From the NCBI RefSeq assembly GCF_014235765.1, contig NZ_JACMYH010000002.1, positions 62,001-126,000 on the forward strand: a DNA stretch of 64,000 bases. Reading direction: 5' to 3'. The position numbers and the translations under genes were made by a program. This document shows positions 47,240 through 57,070 of this stretch, one piece after another; positions within the stretch are counted from its first letter, which is position 1; each line of letters opens with the position of its first letter. Below the pieces are notes generated by a model. That model was given only the letters and a program-made list of their open reading frames with translations. It searched no databases and was not told the origin of the DNA. The DNA is from Pseudomonas baltica (lineage in GTDB: Bacteria; Pseudomonadota; Gammaproteobacteria; Pseudomonadales; Pseudomonadaceae).

Positions 47240-47563
47240 CTAGCGCTCCAGGTCCTTGATCTTGCCTTTCACGCCGTCGAACGCTTCAGCCTCGGGCAGC
47301 GCATCCTTCTTCTCGGTAATGTTCGGCCAGACTTCGGCCAAGTCCACGTTCAGCTGGATGAATTCCTGCATGTCCTCGGGCACTTCATCTTCGGAGAAGA
47401 TGGCTTGGGCCGGGCATTCAGGCTCGCACAGTGCGCAGTCGATGCACTCATCCGGGTGAATCACCAGGAAGTTCGGGCCTTCGTAGAAGCAGTCCACCGG
47501 ACAGACTTCCACGCAGTCGGTGTATTTGCACTTGATGCAGTTGTCGGTGACGACGAAGGTCAT
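47240..47563 (-). CDS. fdxA: 7Fe ferredoxin FdxA
   Basis: Small electron carrier with one 3Fe-4S and one 4Fe-4S cluster. It has 107 aa. Cysteines at 9, 17 and 21 (plus 12 and 25 nearby) and the second set [12 protein letters not shown] (40, 43, 46, 50) fit the Azotobacter ferredoxin I pattern. The sequence is acidic, as usual. It is convergent with rsmZ and precedes no clear operon partner; mutS starts the next minus-strand block upstream. Confidence 0.96.
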   Translation of the reverse strand: MTFVVTDNCIKCKYTDCVEVCPVDCFYEGPNFLVIHPDECIDCALCEPECPAQAIFSEDEVPEDMQEFIQLNVDLAEVWPNITEKKDALPEAEAFDGVKGKIKDLER

Positions 47564-47701
47564 TTCTATTTCTCTCCTCAGGCGGCGGCAGCGAAGCCCT
47601 TCACAGGGCCGCTTGGTTTGGGCAGGTCAGCCGCAGACCAGGCTAAAAGCCATTGGCATTCCCAAACCGCGCGGGATTCTATCAGCTTGTAGGAATAAGC
47701 G

Positions 47702-50269
47702 TTAGACCCGGTTCTTCAGTGCATAGAGCAATTCGATCGCTTGCCGCGGGGTCAGTCCATCGATGTCGGTCTTGGCAATCTGTTCCAGCACCGGGTGCGG
47801 CAGGCTGGCAAACAGGTCAGCCTGATGGGGCTTCGCTGTCTTGCCGGGCATGGGCGTTGGGGTTTCATGGGGCAGGCTTGTGGTTTCCAGACGGCTCAGG
47901 TGTTCCTTGGCGCGCAGGATGACTGCGGCCGGTACCCCGGCCAATTGCGCGACCGCCAACCCGTAGCTCTGGCTGGCAGGGCCAGCCAGCACATGGTGTA
48001 GAAAAACGATGCGCTCGTTGTGTTCGGTGGCGCTCAGGTGCACGTTGGCCACCAGTGGCTGGCTTTCCGGCAGCACGGTCAGCTCGAAGTAGTGAGTGGC
48101 GAACAAGGTATAGGCGCGCAGTCCGGCCAGGCATTCGGCGGCAGCCCAGGCCAGCGACAAGCCATCGAACGTGCTGGTGCCGCGGCCCACTTCGTCCATC
48201 AGCACCAGGCTGCGCTCGGTGGCATTGTGCAGGATGTTCGCGGTTTCGCTCATCTCCACCATGAACGTCGAGCGGCCGCCAGCCAGGTCATCACTGGAGC
48301 CGATTCGGGTGAAAATACGGTCCACCAGCGACAACTCGCAACTGGCCGCTGGCACGAAACTGCCGATGTGCGCCAGCAACACGATCAAGGCAGTCTGGCG
48401 CATGTAGGTGGATTTACCGCCCATGTTCGGACCGGTGATCACCAGCATGCGGGTGCTGTCGTCCAGGCTCAGGTCGTTGGCCACGAAGGGTGTGGTGAGC
48501 ACTTGTTCCACGACCGGGTGGCGACCCTGGTTGATACGCAGGCACGGCTCGTCGACGAAGCGGGGGCAATTGAGGTCCAGGTTCAGCGCTCGCTCGGCGA
48601 GGTTGCTCAGCACGTCCAGTTCAGCCAGCGCCGCGGCGGTGTCCTGCAGTGGCGGCAGATGGCCGATGAGGTTTTCCAGCAACGCTTCGTACAGCGATTT
48701 CTCACGGGCCAGGGCACGGCTCTTGGCCGACAGCGCCTTGTCTTCGAAGGCCTTGAGTTCAGGGGTGATGAAGCGCTCGGCACCTTTGAGCGTCTGCCGC
48801 CGGATGTAGTGCGCCGGGGCTTGTTCGGCCTGCTTGCTGGGCAGTTCGATGAAGTAGCCGTGGACGCGGTTGTAACCCACTTTCAAGTGGGACAGGCCCG
48901 TACGGGCTTTTTCCCGGGCTTCCAGGTCGATCAGGAACTGGCCGGCGTTCTCGCTCAGCGACAGCAATTCGTCCAGCTCGCTGTCGTAGCCGGTTTTCAG
49001 TACGCCGCCGTCGCGGATGACGGCGGGCGGATTGTCGACGATGGCCTTGGCCAGCAGATCGGCCAGTTCCGGGTAGGTCCCGGCAATGGCCGCCAGCTGC
49101 GCCAGGTGCGGCGCTTCGAGTTCGGCCATTGCCACCTGCAGTTCGGGCAGGGCGGCCAGCGCATCGCGCAGTCGCGCCAGGTCCCGCGGTCGGGCGTTGC
49201 GCAGGCCGATTCGCGCGAGAATTCGCTCGATGTCGCCGATTTCCTTGAGCTGCGGTTGCAGGCTTTCGAAGCGGTAGCCCTCGAGCAGGCAGCCGATGGA
49301 GCCCTGACGCGCCTGCAACACCTTGAGGTCACGCAGTGGTCGATTGAGCCAGCGGGTCAGCAGGCGGCTGCCCATGGCGGTCTGGCAGCGGTCGATGACC
49401 GATTGCAGGGTGTTGTCGCGTCCGCCGGCAAGGTTGGTGTCCAGCTCCAGGTTGCGGCGACTGGCGCCGTCCAGCACCACCGTGTCGTCCAGCCGTTCGT
49501 GACGCAGGCTGCGCAGGTGGGGCAGGGCGGTGCGCTGGGTTTCCTTGGCGTAGCCGAGCAGGCAGCCGGCGGCGCCGATGGCCAGCGTCAGCTTCTCGCA
49601 GCCGAAGCCCTTGAGATCCTGGGTTGCGAACTGCTGGCACAGGCTCTTGTGCGCAGTGTCCCGTTCGAAGTCCCAGGGCGCCCGGCGGCGCGAGCCCTTG
49701 CGCTTTTCCGCCGGCAACCCTTGCGGCCAGTCATCGGGAATCAGCAGTTCGACCGGGTTGATCCGCTCGAGCTCCGCCAGCAGGTTTTCCCATCCCGCCA
49801 ACTCCATGACCATGAAGCTGCCGCTGGTGATGTCCAGCACCGCCAGGCCAAACAGGCGCTCGTCGCCCAGCACGGCCGCGATCAGGTTGTCGCGGCGCTC
49901 GTCGAGCAGTGCTTCGTCACTGACCGTGCCGGGCGTGATGATCCGTACCACTTGCCGATCGACCGGCCCCTTGCTGGTGGCCGGGTCGCCGATCTGCTCG
50001 CAGATCACCACCGACTCGCCCAGCTTGACCAGTTTGGCCAGGTAGCCCTCGGCGGCATGGTAGGGAATACCGCACATGGGGATCGACTGCCCCGCCGACT
50101 GTCCACGGGCGGTCAGGGTGATGTCGAGCAATTTGGCAGCCTTCTTCGCATCCTCGTAGAAGATTTCGTAGAAGTCGCCCATGCGGTAGAACATCAACTG
50201 GTCGGGATGCTGATTCTTCAGCTTCCAGTACTGCTGCATCATCGGGGTGTGGTTAGAAAAATCGGACAT
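47702..50269 (-). CDS. mutS: DNA mismatch repair protein MutS
   Basis: Binds mismatches and starts MutL-dependent repair. It has 855 aa. The mismatch-reading Phe-x-Glu is in [17 protein letters not shown] near residue 35. Walker A is GPNMGGKST, and the Walker B and signature regions are [16 protein letters not shown] and ATHYFELT. It faces away from pncC-recA across 205 nt. Long frames on the other strand are codon-bias shadows. Confidence 0.98.
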   Translation of the reverse strand: MSDFSNHTPMMQQYWKLKNQHPDQLMFYRMGDFYEIFYEDAKKAAKLLDITLTARGQSAGQSIPMCGIPYHAAEGYLAKLVKLGESVVICEQIGDPATSKGPVDRQVVRIITPGTVSDEALLDERRDNLIAAVLGDERLFGLAVLDITSGSFMVMELAGWENLLAELERINPVELLIPDDWPQGLPAEKRKGSRRRAPWDFERDTAHKSLCQQFATQDLKGFGCEKLTLAIGAAGCLLGYAKETQRTALPHLRSLRHERLDDTVVLDGASRRNLELDTNLAGGRDNTLQSVIDRCQTAMGSRLLTRWLNRPLRDLKVLQARQGSIGCLLEGYRFESLQPQLKEIGDIERILARIGLRNARPRDLARLRDALAALPELQVAMAELEAPHLAQLAAIAGTYPELADLLAKAIVDNPPAVIRDGGVLKTGYDSELDELLSLSENAGQFLIDLEAREKARTGLSHLKVGYNRVHGYFIELPSKQAEQAPAHYIRRQTLKGAERFITPELKAFEDKALSAKSRALAREKSLYEALLENLIGHLPPLQDTAAALAELDVLSNLAERALNLDLNCPRFVDEPCLRINQGRHPVVEQVLTTPFVANDLSLDDSTRMLVITGPNMGGKSTYMRQTALIVLLAHIGSFVPAASCELSLVDRIFTRIGSSDDLAGGRSTFMVEMSETANILHNATERSLVLMDEVGRGTSTFDGLSLAWAAAECLAGLRAYTLFATHYFELTVLPESQPLVANVHLSATEHNERIVFLHHVLAGPASQSYGLAVAQLAGVPAAVILRAKEHLSRLETTSLPHETPTPMPGKTAKPHQADLFASLPHPVLEQIAKTDIDGLTPRQAIELLYALKNRV

Positions 50270-50474
50270 TCAAGGACTTAGCTCGCGGGTGTCTTGGGGA
50301 CGTAAGGCAGGCGCCAATAGTACAGGGATTTTTTTCACCATGTAGGACGTTGGCACCGGTTACGCGGTGGCACGATTGCCCTTCGGGCCGGTCATACGCA
50401 GGCACGCCATGGCGACTTTTGACCTGCATGGCAGGAGGGCGTAGCCTCATCGGCCGCCTGATCAAGGAGCTGTT

Positions 50475-50975
50475 ATGGACGCCTCGACCTCACTCTCTGC
50501 CGAACTCGGCCAGCACCTGCTTGCCCTGGGCGCCCAAGCCACCACGGCGGAGTCCTGCACGGGAGGCGGTATCGCCGAGGCGATCACTCGCATCGCCGGC
50601 AGTTCGGCCTGGTTCGAGGCCGGCTACGTCACTTATTCCAATGCGCAGAAAACCGCTCAGCTGCAGGTTCCGAGCGAGCTGTTCGAGCAGGTCGGGGCGG
50701 TCAGCCGCGAAGTGGTCGAAGCCATGGTGCGCGGTGCTCAGGGCCACAGCAAAGCGCGCTTTGCGGTGGCGGTCAGCGGCGTTGCCGGCCCCGGCGGCGG
50801 CTCCGCTGAAAAGCCTGTCGGCACGGTATGGCTGGCCTGGGCTGACGGTGCGCAGACGTTTTGTCGACGCGAGCAGTTTGCCGGCGACCGCGAGGCCGTG
50901 CGCCGGCAAACCGTCGTGGCAGCCCTGCAGGGTTTGTTACACCTTGCCACTGGAGAAAAACCATTTCAGGGGTAG
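50475..50975 (+). CDS. pncC: Nicotinamide-nucleotide amidohydrolase (CinA C-terminal domain)
   Basis: Deamidates NMN to nicotinate mononucleotide to recycle NAD. It has 166 aa, a stand-alone CinA C-terminal domain. The motifs TAESCTGGGIAEAITRIAGSS and FEAGYVTYSN and the glycine-rich VSGVAGPGGGSAEKPVGTV loop are typical. AAGGAG precedes ATG 50475. It lies 85 nt before recA, the common order, and could share its SOS response by read-through only in the other direction, so its own promoter should lie in the mutS gap. Confidence 0.95.
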   Translation: MDASTSLSAELGQHLLALGAQATTAESCTGGGIAEAITRIAGSSAWFEAGYVTYSNAQKTAQLQVPSELFEQVGAVSREVVEAMVRGAQGHSKARFAVAVSGVAGPGGGSAEKPVGTVWLAWADGAQTFCRREQFAGDREAVRRQTVVAALQGLLHLATGEKPFQG

Positions 50976-51002
50976 GCGAGGGGCATGGTGTGTGGAATAA
51001 TA

Positions 51003-51018
51003 CTGGCTACTTATACAG
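51003..51018 (+). promoter_or_regulatory. recA: LexA box of recA
   Basis: CTGGCTACTTATACAG fits CTG-N10-CAG and lies 43 nt before the recA ATG, where the recA operator is expected. It is less symmetrical than the box at 6437-6452, so binding may be weaker. Confidence 0.8.
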
Positions 51019-51060
51019 GTGTTATGGCCGTCAGGCCTTATTGATTACGTGAGGACTTCA

Positions 51061-52128
51061 ATGGACGACAACAAGAAGCGTGCCTTGGCTGCGGCCCTGG
51101 GTCAGATCGAACGTCAATTCGGTAAAGGCGCTGTCATGCGCATGGGTGACCACGAGCGCCAAGCGATCCCGGCCATCTCTACCGGTTCGCTCGGCCTGGA
51201 TATCGCGCTGGGTATCGGTGGTCTGCCAAAAGGCCGGATCGTCGAGATCTATGGCCCGGAATCGTCGGGTAAAACCACGTTGACGCTGTCGGTCATCGCC
51301 CAGGCCCAGAAGGCCGGTGCAACCTGCGCCTTCGTCGACGCCGAGCACGCGCTGGATCCCGAGTACGCCGGCAAGCTGGGCGTCAATGTCGATGACCTGC
51401 TGGTATCCCAGCCGGACACCGGTGAGCAGGCGCTGGAAATCACCGACATGCTGGTGCGCTCCAATGCGGTTGACGTCATCATCGTCGACTCCGTCGCTGC
51501 ACTGGTACCCAAGGCCGAGATCGAAGGCGAGATGGGCGACATGCACGTCGGTCTGCAGGCACGCCTGATGTCGCAGGCACTGCGCAAGATCACCGGTAAC
51601 ATCAAGAACGCCAACTGCCTGGTCATCTTCATCAACCAGATCCGCATGAAGATCGGTGTGATGTTCGGCAGCCCGGAAACCACCACCGGTGGTAATGCGC
51701 TGAAGTTCTACGCATCGGTTCGTCTGGACATTCGCCGGACCGGCGCGGTCAAGGAAGGCGACGAAGTGGTGGGCAGCGAAACCCGCGTCAAGGTCGTCAA
51801 GAACAAGGTGGCACCGCCATTCCGTCAGGCTGAATTCCAGATCCTGTACGGCAAGGGCATCTACCTCAACGGTGAAATCGTCGACCTGGGTGTGGCCAAC
51901 GGCCTGTTGGAGAAATCGGGCGCCTGGTACAGCTATCAAGGTAGCAAGATCGGTCAGGGCAAGGCCAACTCGGCCAAGTTCCTGCAAGACAACCCCGAGA
52001 TCAAGGCCACCCTGGAAAAGCAGATCCGCGACAAGCTGCTGACTGGCGGTACCGACAAGGCTGCAGCTGACAAGGCTTCCGCCACTGCACCAGCTGCCGA
52101 TACGGCTGAAGCTGAAGCCGATTTCTGA
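51061..52128 (+). CDS. recA: Recombinase RecA
   Basis: Catalyses homologous strand exchange and triggers LexA self-cleavage in the SOS response. It has 355 aa. Walker A GPESSGKT is at residues 65-72; [22 protein letters not shown] contains Walker B and loop L1; [17 protein letters not shown] follows loop L2. The C-terminal tail is acidic and alanine-rich. The LexA box is at 51003-51018 and recX follows after 8 nt. Confidence 0.99.
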   Translation: MDDNKKRALAAALGQIERQFGKGAVMRMGDHERQAIPAISTGSLGLDIALGIGGLPKGRIVEIYGPESSGKTTLTLSVIAQAQKAGATCAFVDAEHALDPEYAGKLGVNVDDLLVSQPDTGEQALEITDMLVRSNAVDVIIVDSVAALVPKAEIEGEMGDMHVGLQARLMSQALRKITGNIKNANCLVIFINQIRMKIGVMFGSPETTTGGNALKFYASVRLDIRRTGAVKEGDEVVGSETRVKVVKNKVAPPFRQAEFQILYGKGIYLNGEIVDLGVANGLLEKSGAWYSYQGSKIGQGKANSAKFLQDNPEIKATLEKQIRDKLLTGGTDKAAADKASATAPAADTAEAEADF

Positions 52129-52136
52129 TCAGCCTC

Positions 52137-52604
52137 ATGCCACCTGTCGTATTGGATACACCCGTCGCCGTGCGACGGTCTGCCATGGACCTGCTCGCAC
52201 GTCGCGAGCATGGTCGAGTCGAGCTGACGCGCAAATTGCGTCAGCGCGGCGCCCCTCCCGAAATGATCGATACCGAGCTTGATCGTCTGACCGACGAAGG
52301 CTTGTTGTCGGAAGCACGCTACCTGGAAAGCTTCATTCGCTATCGGGCCAACTCCGGCTACGGTCCCGCACGAATACGCGAAGACCTGACCCAGCGCGGT
52401 TTGCAGCGCGCCGATGTCGAGCAGGCACTTCGTCAAAGCGGATTCGATTGGGCGTTGCAGCTACGCGAGCTCTGGGAGCGCAAATTCGCTGCCAGGCTTC
52501 CCGTTGAACTCAAGGAGCGCGCCCAGCAGACGCGTTTTCTGGCCTATCGGGGCTACCCGATGGAGCTGATTTCTCGCCTGCTCAACGGCAAGGATCTGGA
52601 CTGA
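52137..52604 (+). CDS. recX: Recombination regulator RecX
   Basis: Binds and restrains the RecA filament. It has 155 aa of mostly helical three-helix repeats, including ARREHG-type [20 protein letters not shown] and [15 protein letters not shown]. It begins 8 nt after recA and is probably made by read-through from the SOS promoter. A GCGGTG/CACCGC hairpin (52625-52648) follows but lacks a U-tract. Confidence 0.95.
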   Translation: MPPVVLDTPVAVRRSAMDLLARREHGRVELTRKLRQRGAPPEMIDTELDRLTDEGLLSEARYLESFIRYRANSGYGPARIREDLTQRGLQRADVEQALRQSGFDWALQLRELWERKFAARLPVELKERAQQTRFLAYRGYPMELISRLLNGKDLD

Positions 52605-52664
52605 TCCCTTCTGCCGATGAGGCAGCGGTGTTCGTCGAGTAGCACCGCCACATTTCCTGGAGTA

Positions 52665-53069
52665 TTACTTGCCGCAGTCCTTGGCAGTGTAGGACTGGCT
52701 GCCGATGGCGCGATTGGTCTTGTATTCGGTGAAGTCATAGCGCATCACGGCGCCCTGTGCCATCAGATCACGAAAACCCTTGTTGCGACATACGCTTGCG
52801 CCCAGTTGCAGGTAAACGGTTTTGGGGTCGCGGCGCATCTCGTAGGCCTGGCTTTCGCGAACGCTCAAGTGATTGACCAGTTGGTTGCCTTCGACGGTGA
52901 AACCCTGATCGAGGATGTCTTCATTGATTGCGCGCGGTGTACCCACACTGCTTTGCTGAGCCACTTTCTGCAGGTTTTTCGACAGCTCCAGTTCCTTCAG
53001 CGATGCAGCGTGGGCGGCCAGCGGCAAGGCAAGCAGCAAGGCGAGGGACGGGGCGATAAAGCGCAGCAT
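52665..53069 (-). CDS. Small exported protein of unknown function
   Basis: Encodes 134 aa. ATG 53069 has AGGAG upstream and begins a clear Sec signal peptide (about residues 1-19, ending AAHA). The mature part of about 115 residues starts with SLKELELSKNLQKVAQQ and has two cysteines, one in ASVCRNKGF and one three residues from the end (DCGK), which probably form a disulfide in the periplasm. I recognise no catalytic motif. It lies convergent with recX and shares a divergent gap with tapT. Confidence 0.85.
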   Translation of the reverse strand: MLRFIAPSLALLLALPLAAHAASLKELELSKNLQKVAQQSSVGTPRAINEDILDQGFTVEGNQLVNHLSVRESQAYEMRRDPKTVYLQLGASVCRNKGFRDLMAQGAVMRYDFTEYKTNRAIGSQSYTAKDCGK

Positions 53070-53250
53070 GAAACACTCCTGGGCGAAAAGCCGGGCAAGA
53101 CAAGTGGGCGTAAGACCTGCCAATGGCGCAGGCGTTCACCCACCTCTGAGGGTAGCCGATTATACGGCGCGGCACGTCTGCTCACCATCGACATCGTTCC
53201 GGAGCCAGCTCTGTTAGAATCCGCGCCCCCAGACTCTACCGTGATCCGCA

Positions 53251-53961
53251 ATGAGCCATGCCGTTTCCCGTCTGCGCGCCGAGCGCCTGGCGCGCAGTAC
53301 CCAGCCATTTACCGCACGGGGTTCACGCGCGCCTCGATGCCCGCGTTGCCGAGTCATTCCGCAGTACTGCCTGTGCGCGTGGCGTCCCAATGTCAACGCA
53401 CGGTCGGCCATGTGCCTGCTGATGCATGACGTGGAACCCATGAAGCCGAGCAACACCGGCTGGCTGATTGCCGACGTGATCGCCGACACCCACGCCTTCA
53501 TGTGGTCGCGCGTAGCCGTCGACCCGCGGTTGCTGGCACTTTTGGCGGATCCGCAGTGGCAGCCCTATCTGGTCTTTCCCGGAGAGTTCGTCGAGCCGCA
53601 GCGGGTAACCAGCAGCGTGGCGCCGCAGCTCGGTCGACGGCCTTTGTTCATACTGTTGGACGCTACCTGGACCGAAGCGCGAAAGATGTTCCGCAAGAGT
53701 CCGTACCTGGCCTCGCTGCCGGTGTTGAGCCTGGCGCCCGAACAACTGTCGCGCTACACCTTGCGCCGCTCCAAGCGCGACGATCACTTCTGCACCGCCG
53801 AGGTGGCGGCGCTGTGTCTGGAGCTGGCCGGCGACGAGCAGGCGGCGCGCGTACTGGATGCCTACCTCGATGTGTTCAGTGCGCATTACCTGGCAGCGAA
53901 ATTCCAGGAGCCAGTGGACGAGACCGATGCGGCGCATCGGTTTCTGGCCGACTATCTATAA
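53251..53961 (+). CDS. tapT: DTW-domain tRNA-uridine aminocarboxypropyltransferase
   Basis: DTW-family enzyme (YfiP/TapT type) expected to form acp3U at position 47 in the tRNA variable loop from SAM. It has 236 aa. A zinc-knuckle-like CPRCRVIPQYCLC lies near residue 31, the HDVEPMKPSNTG loop follows, and the defining Asp-x-Thr-Trp motif is in LLDATWTEARKMF. The C-terminal HFCTAEVAALCLEL is also conserved. It stands alone between the small exported protein and erdR. Confidence 0.85.
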   Translation: MSHAVSRLRAERLARSTQPFTARGSRAPRCPRCRVIPQYCLCAWRPNVNARSAMCLLMHDVEPMKPSNTGWLIADVIADTHAFMWSRVAVDPRLLALLADPQWQPYLVFPGEFVEPQRVTSSVAPQLGRRPLFILLDATWTEARKMFRKSPYLASLPVLSLAPEQLSRYTLRRSKRDDHFCTAEVAALCLELAGDEQAARVLDAYLDVFSAHYLAAKFQEPVDETDAAHRFLADYL

Positions 53962-54085
53962 TCCTGGCGGCGACGCGGGCTCTGGCCATGGAGTCGCTTG
54001 ACCACCATGGCCGGGGTCGGCATTCTTGGCGCCGAATCGGGCGGATACTGTCCGAACGGCTTCATTTCCTGGAATCCTGTGATCG

Positions 54086-54736
54086 ATGGCAACTTACGAA
54101 ATCCTGATCGCCGACGACCATCCGCTGTTTCGCAGCGCGCTGCATCAAGCCTTGACCATGGGTCTGGGCGCAGAAGTGCGTCTGGTAGAGGTGGCGAGTA
54201 TTGCCGAGCTCGAAGGGCGCCTGGACGAAAAGGCCGACTGGGACCTGGTGCTGCTGGACCTGAATATGCCCGGCGCCTACGGTTTTTCCGGGTTGGTATT
54301 GCTGCGCGGCCAGTATCCGCACATACCCGTGGTGATGGTTTCGGCTCAGGAAGACGCCTGGGTCATGGTGCGCTCGCGTGAATTCGGCGCCAGTGGCTTC
54401 ATTCCCAAGTCCAGTTCGCTCGAAACCATTCAAGCGGCCGTACGCGAGGTGCTGGATGGGGAAGTCTGGTGGCCGCCGCAGGCATTCGAGGCGGTCAGCG
54501 TTTCGGCGGAAGCCAAGGCCGCCAGCGAGGGGCTTGCCAGCCTGACGCCCCAACAGTTCAGGGTACTGACCATGGTGTGCGAAGGTTTGTTGAACAAGCA
54601 GATCGCCTACGAGTTGAGCGTGTCGGAAGCCACCATCAAGGCCCATGTAACAGCGATCTTTCGCAAGCTCGGCGTGCGTACTCGCACCCAGGCTGCCCTG
54701 CTGTTGCAACAATTGGAGTCAACCTCCGCCAACTGA
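54086..54736 (+). CDS. erdR: LuxR/NarL-family response regulator, ErdR-like
   Basis: Encodes 216 aa. The receiver domain has acidic pair Asp10-Asp11 and the phospho-accepting Asp58 in LVLLDLNMPG, with Lys in FIPKSSS. The C-terminal LuxR HTH lies at about residues 150-205 (LSVSEATIKAHVTAIFRKLGVRTR). The neighbour dgkA and the sequence fit ErdR, the P. aeruginosa regulator of ethanol/acetate metabolism genes such as acsA. No histidine kinase lies beside it. The symbol is by synteny and family. Confidence 0.85.
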   Translation: MATYEILIADDHPLFRSALHQALTMGLGAEVRLVEVASIAELEGRLDEKADWDLVLLDLNMPGAYGFSGLVLLRGQYPHIPVVMVSAQEDAWVMVRSREFGASGFIPKSSSLETIQAAVREVLDGEVWWPPQAFEAVSVSAEAKAASEGLASLTPQQFRVLTMVCEGLLNKQIAYELSVSEATIKAHVTAIFRKLGVRTRTQAALLLQQLESTSAN

Positions 54737-54807
54737 GCTGCACCGTCACGCCTTTTTCACGCCGAACGTTTCATCGTCGGCCGTCTTCCTTTCCTGGATC
54801 GTCGCGC

Positions 54808-55170
54808 ATGTCACCTTTCAAGGGCCAGACCGGCCTCAAACGTATTCTCAATGCTACGGGTTACTCCTTCGATGGTCTGCGTGCAGCCTTCACTGGCGAA
54901 GCGGCGTTTCGCCAGTTGGTGTTGCTCAACGTCGTGCTGGTGCCGCTGAGCTTTTTGTTGCAGGTCAGCCGCGTGGAGCGCGCGGTGCTCATCGCGGTGT
55001 GCCTGCTGGCGTTGATCGTTGAATTGCTCAACTCGGCGATCGAGGCGGCTATCGATCGCATCTCGCTGGAGCGTCACCCATTGTCGAAGAATGCCAAGGA
55101 CATGGGCAGCGCAGCTCAGTTCGTTGCCTTGAGCATGATCGTGCTGGTGTGGGCTGTGATTCTGCTTTGA
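54808..55170 (+). CDS. dgkA: Diacylglycerol kinase
   Basis: Small inner-membrane kinase that recycles diacylglycerol to phosphatidate. It has 120 aa with three transmembrane helices. The family signature is in LIVELLNSAIEAAIDRIS, including the catalytic Glu, followed by KNAKDMGSAAQF. ATG 54808 gives the usual N-terminus; 71 nt separate it from erdR. Confidence 0.97.
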   Translation: MSPFKGQTGLKRILNATGYSFDGLRAAFTGEAAFRQLVLLNVVLVPLSFLLQVSRVERAVLIAVCLLALIVELLNSAIEAAIDRISLERHPLSKNAKDMGSAAQFVALSMIVLVWAVILL

Positions 55171-55182
55171 CCGATGCCTGGC

Positions 55183-56109
55183 TCAGGCGATGTCGGGCAG
55201 GACGATCTCGTCACTGCGCTGCGCGCCGGCGGTGAAGGCGCGGCACAGGTCGAGAAACTCGCGCATGGCCGAGGTCTGGTACTTGCGTTTGTGCCAAATG
55301 AAATAGAACTGCCGCGCCAGATCCAGCTCGGGCGTGTGCACCGGCACCAGGCTGCCGCGCCGAAAGGCATCGCGCAGTGCCAGCCGGGAAATGCACCCGA
55401 TGCCCAGCCCGGACTCCACGGCGCGCTTGATCGCTTCGGTGTGTTCCAGTTCCAGGCGGATGTTGAGTGCCAGACGATGGTGACGCATGGCCTGGTCGAA
55501 TGTCAGGCGCGTGCCCGAGCCCTGTTCGCGCAGAATCCACGCCTCCTGGGTCAGCAAGGCCAGGCTGGCACTGGGCACCGAAGCCAATGGATGCCGTGGC
55601 GCACAGAACACCACCAACTCGTCTTCGACCCAGGGTTGCACCTCGATGTCTGGATGGCTGCAGTCACCCTCGATCAGCCCCAGGTCGATTTCATAGTGCG
55701 CCACCTGCTGAACGATGTTCGCAGTGTTCTGGACATGCAGCTTGACCTGGCTTTCCGGGTGCACCTGCATGAAACGGCCGATCAGCAGAGTGGCCAGATA
55801 GTTGCCGATGGTCAAAGTCGCGCCTACTGCCAATGAACCGAATCCTGACTTGCCGTTGAGCAGGTCTTCGATTTCCTTGGCCTGGTCGAGCAGGGCCACG
55901 GCCTGGGGCAGCAGTTGATGACCCAGGGCGTTGAGACTCAGGCGCTTGCCGGCGCGATCGAACAACTGACAGCTCGATTGCCGTTCGAGCTCGGTGATCG
56001 AGGTGCTGGTCGCCGACTGCGACAGCGACAGCAGGTTGGCGGCGCGTGACACGCTTTCCTGCTGGGCCACGGCGACGAATACCTGCAATTGACGAAGTGT
56101 GAATCGCAT
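55183..56109 (-). CDS. finR: LysR-family regulator FinR
   Basis: Encodes 308 aa. The N-terminal winged HTH (LRQLQVFVAVAQQESVSRAANLL-type) is followed by an effector domain. In P. putida and P. aeruginosa, FinR is divergent from fpr and needed for fpr induction by superoxide. Position and family match here. ATG 56109 starts the MRFTLRQLQ sequence; earlier in-frame ATGs belong to the intergenic region. The two genes are 118 nt apart. Confidence 0.9.
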   Translation of the reverse strand: MRFTLRQLQVFVAVAQQESVSRAANLLSLSQSATSTSITELERQSSCQLFDRAGKRLSLNALGHQLLPQAVALLDQAKEIEDLLNGKSGFGSLAVGATLTIGNYLATLLIGRFMQVHPESQVKLHVQNTANIVQQVAHYEIDLGLIEGDCSHPDIEVQPWVEDELVVFCAPRHPLASVPSASLALLTQEAWILREQGSGTRLTFDQAMRHHRLALNIRLELEHTEAIKRAVESGLGIGCISRLALRDAFRRGSLVPVHTPELDLARQFYFIWHKRKYQTSAMREFLDLCRAFTAGAQRSDEIVLPDIA

Positions 56110-56227
56110 ATCTATATAACCGATTACCCATATCTTAATAATCCATTTAACAGATATTGTTGAGCCCCGTAAACTATTGCGCAATCGCGCCCCTGTCAGG
56201 CGTACGCTTTTTCTAGGAGCCCCGTAC
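56110..56227. promoter_or_regulatory. finR/fpr divergent control region
   Basis: AT-rich 118 nt with repeated ATATCT/AGATAT blocks: one over the finR start (ATATCT from 56108), one at 56130-56135, and an inverted copy AGATAT at 56152-56157. The last two form a dyad with 16 nt between arms. These are candidate FinR sites; the T-rich block fits a LysR-type operator. Confidence 0.55.
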
Positions 56228-57007
56228 ATGAGCAACATGAACCACGAACGTGTACTCAGTGTTCATCACTGGAATGACACCCTGTTCAGCTTCAAGTGCA
56301 CCCGCGATCCGGGCCTGCGCTTCGAGAACGGGCAGTTCGTGATGATCGGCCTGCAACAACCCACCGGCCGCCCGCTTATGCGCGCCTATTCGATCGCCAG
56401 CCCGAACTGGGAAGAGCATCTGGAGTTCTTCAGCATCAAGGTGCCCGATGGCCCGCTGACCTCGCAGCTGCAGCACCTGAAGGAAGGCGACGAGATCATC
56501 ATCAGCAAGAAGCCCACCGGCACGCTGGTTCTCGATGACCTCAAGCCGGGCAAGCACCTGTACCTGCTGAGCACCGGCACCGGCCTCGCGCCGTTCATGA
56601 GCGTCATCCAGGATCCGGAAACCTACGAGCGTTTCGAAAAGGTCATTCTTTGCCATGGCGTGCGCTACGTGAACGAGGTCGCCTACCGCGAGTTCATCAC
56701 CGAGCACCTGCCGCAGAACGAATTCTTCGGCGAGGCACTGCGCGACAAGCTGATCTACTACCCCACCGTGACGCGCGAGCCGTTCGAGAACGAAGGCCGC
56801 CTGACCGATCTGATGCGCAGCGGCAAGCTGTTCAGCGACATCGGCCTGCCGCCGATCAACCCGCAGGACGACCGTGCCATGCTGTGCGGCAGCCCGAGCA
56901 TGCTCGACGAAACCAGCGAAGTGCTCAACAGCTTCGGCCTGACCGTCTCGCCGCGCATGCGCGAGCCGGGTGACTACCTGATCGAGCGCGCCTTCGTCGA
57001 GAAGTAA
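56228..57007 (+). CDS. fpr: Ferredoxin/flavodoxin-NADP+ reductase
   Basis: FAD enzyme that passes electrons between NADPH and ferredoxin or flavodoxin, used in oxidative-stress defence and iron release. It has 259 aa. FAD motif RAYSIASPNWE is at about residue 55, NADP motif GTGLAPFMSV at about 115, and the sequence ends with the FAD-contacting AFVEK extension typical of bacterial FPR. GGAG precedes ATG 56228. It is controlled by the divergent finR. Confidence 0.97.
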   Translation: MSNMNHERVLSVHHWNDTLFSFKCTRDPGLRFENGQFVMIGLQQPTGRPLMRAYSIASPNWEEHLEFFSIKVPDGPLTSQLQHLKEGDEIIISKKPTGTLVLDDLKPGKHLYLLSTGTGLAPFMSVIQDPETYERFEKVILCHGVRYVNEVAYREFITEHLPQNEFFGEALRDKLIYYPTVTREPFENEGRLTDLMRSGKLFSDIGLPPINPQDDRAMLCGSPSMLDETSEVLNSFGLTVSPRMREPGDYLIERAFVEK

Positions 57008-57026
57008 GCGGCTGGCCAGCACCATG

Positions 57027-57053
57027 AAAAAACCGCCCTCGGGCGGTTTTTTT
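57027..57053. terminator. Bidirectional terminator between fpr and trmO
   Basis: AAAACCGCCC (57029-57038) pairs with GGGCGGTTTT (57041-57050), loop TC, flanked by A and T tracts on both sides. It serves convergent fpr (plus) and trmO (minus). Confidence 0.9.
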
Positions 57054-57070
57054 GTGGGCGATGCGCAGGC

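Noticed and set aside
46902..47259. Short plus-strand open frames over the rsmZ region
   Set aside because: They cover the RsmZ RNA, have poor codon use and no ribosome site; the GGA motifs and terminator explain this DNA.
50270..50474. Prophage or tailocin remnants at mutS-pncC
   Set aside because: No phage gene, direct repeat or att-like duplication is visible in the 205 nt.
52625..52648. Hairpin GCGGTG/CACCGC after recX as a terminator
   Set aside because: No U-tract follows on the plus strand, and the stem is short. I do not call it a terminator.
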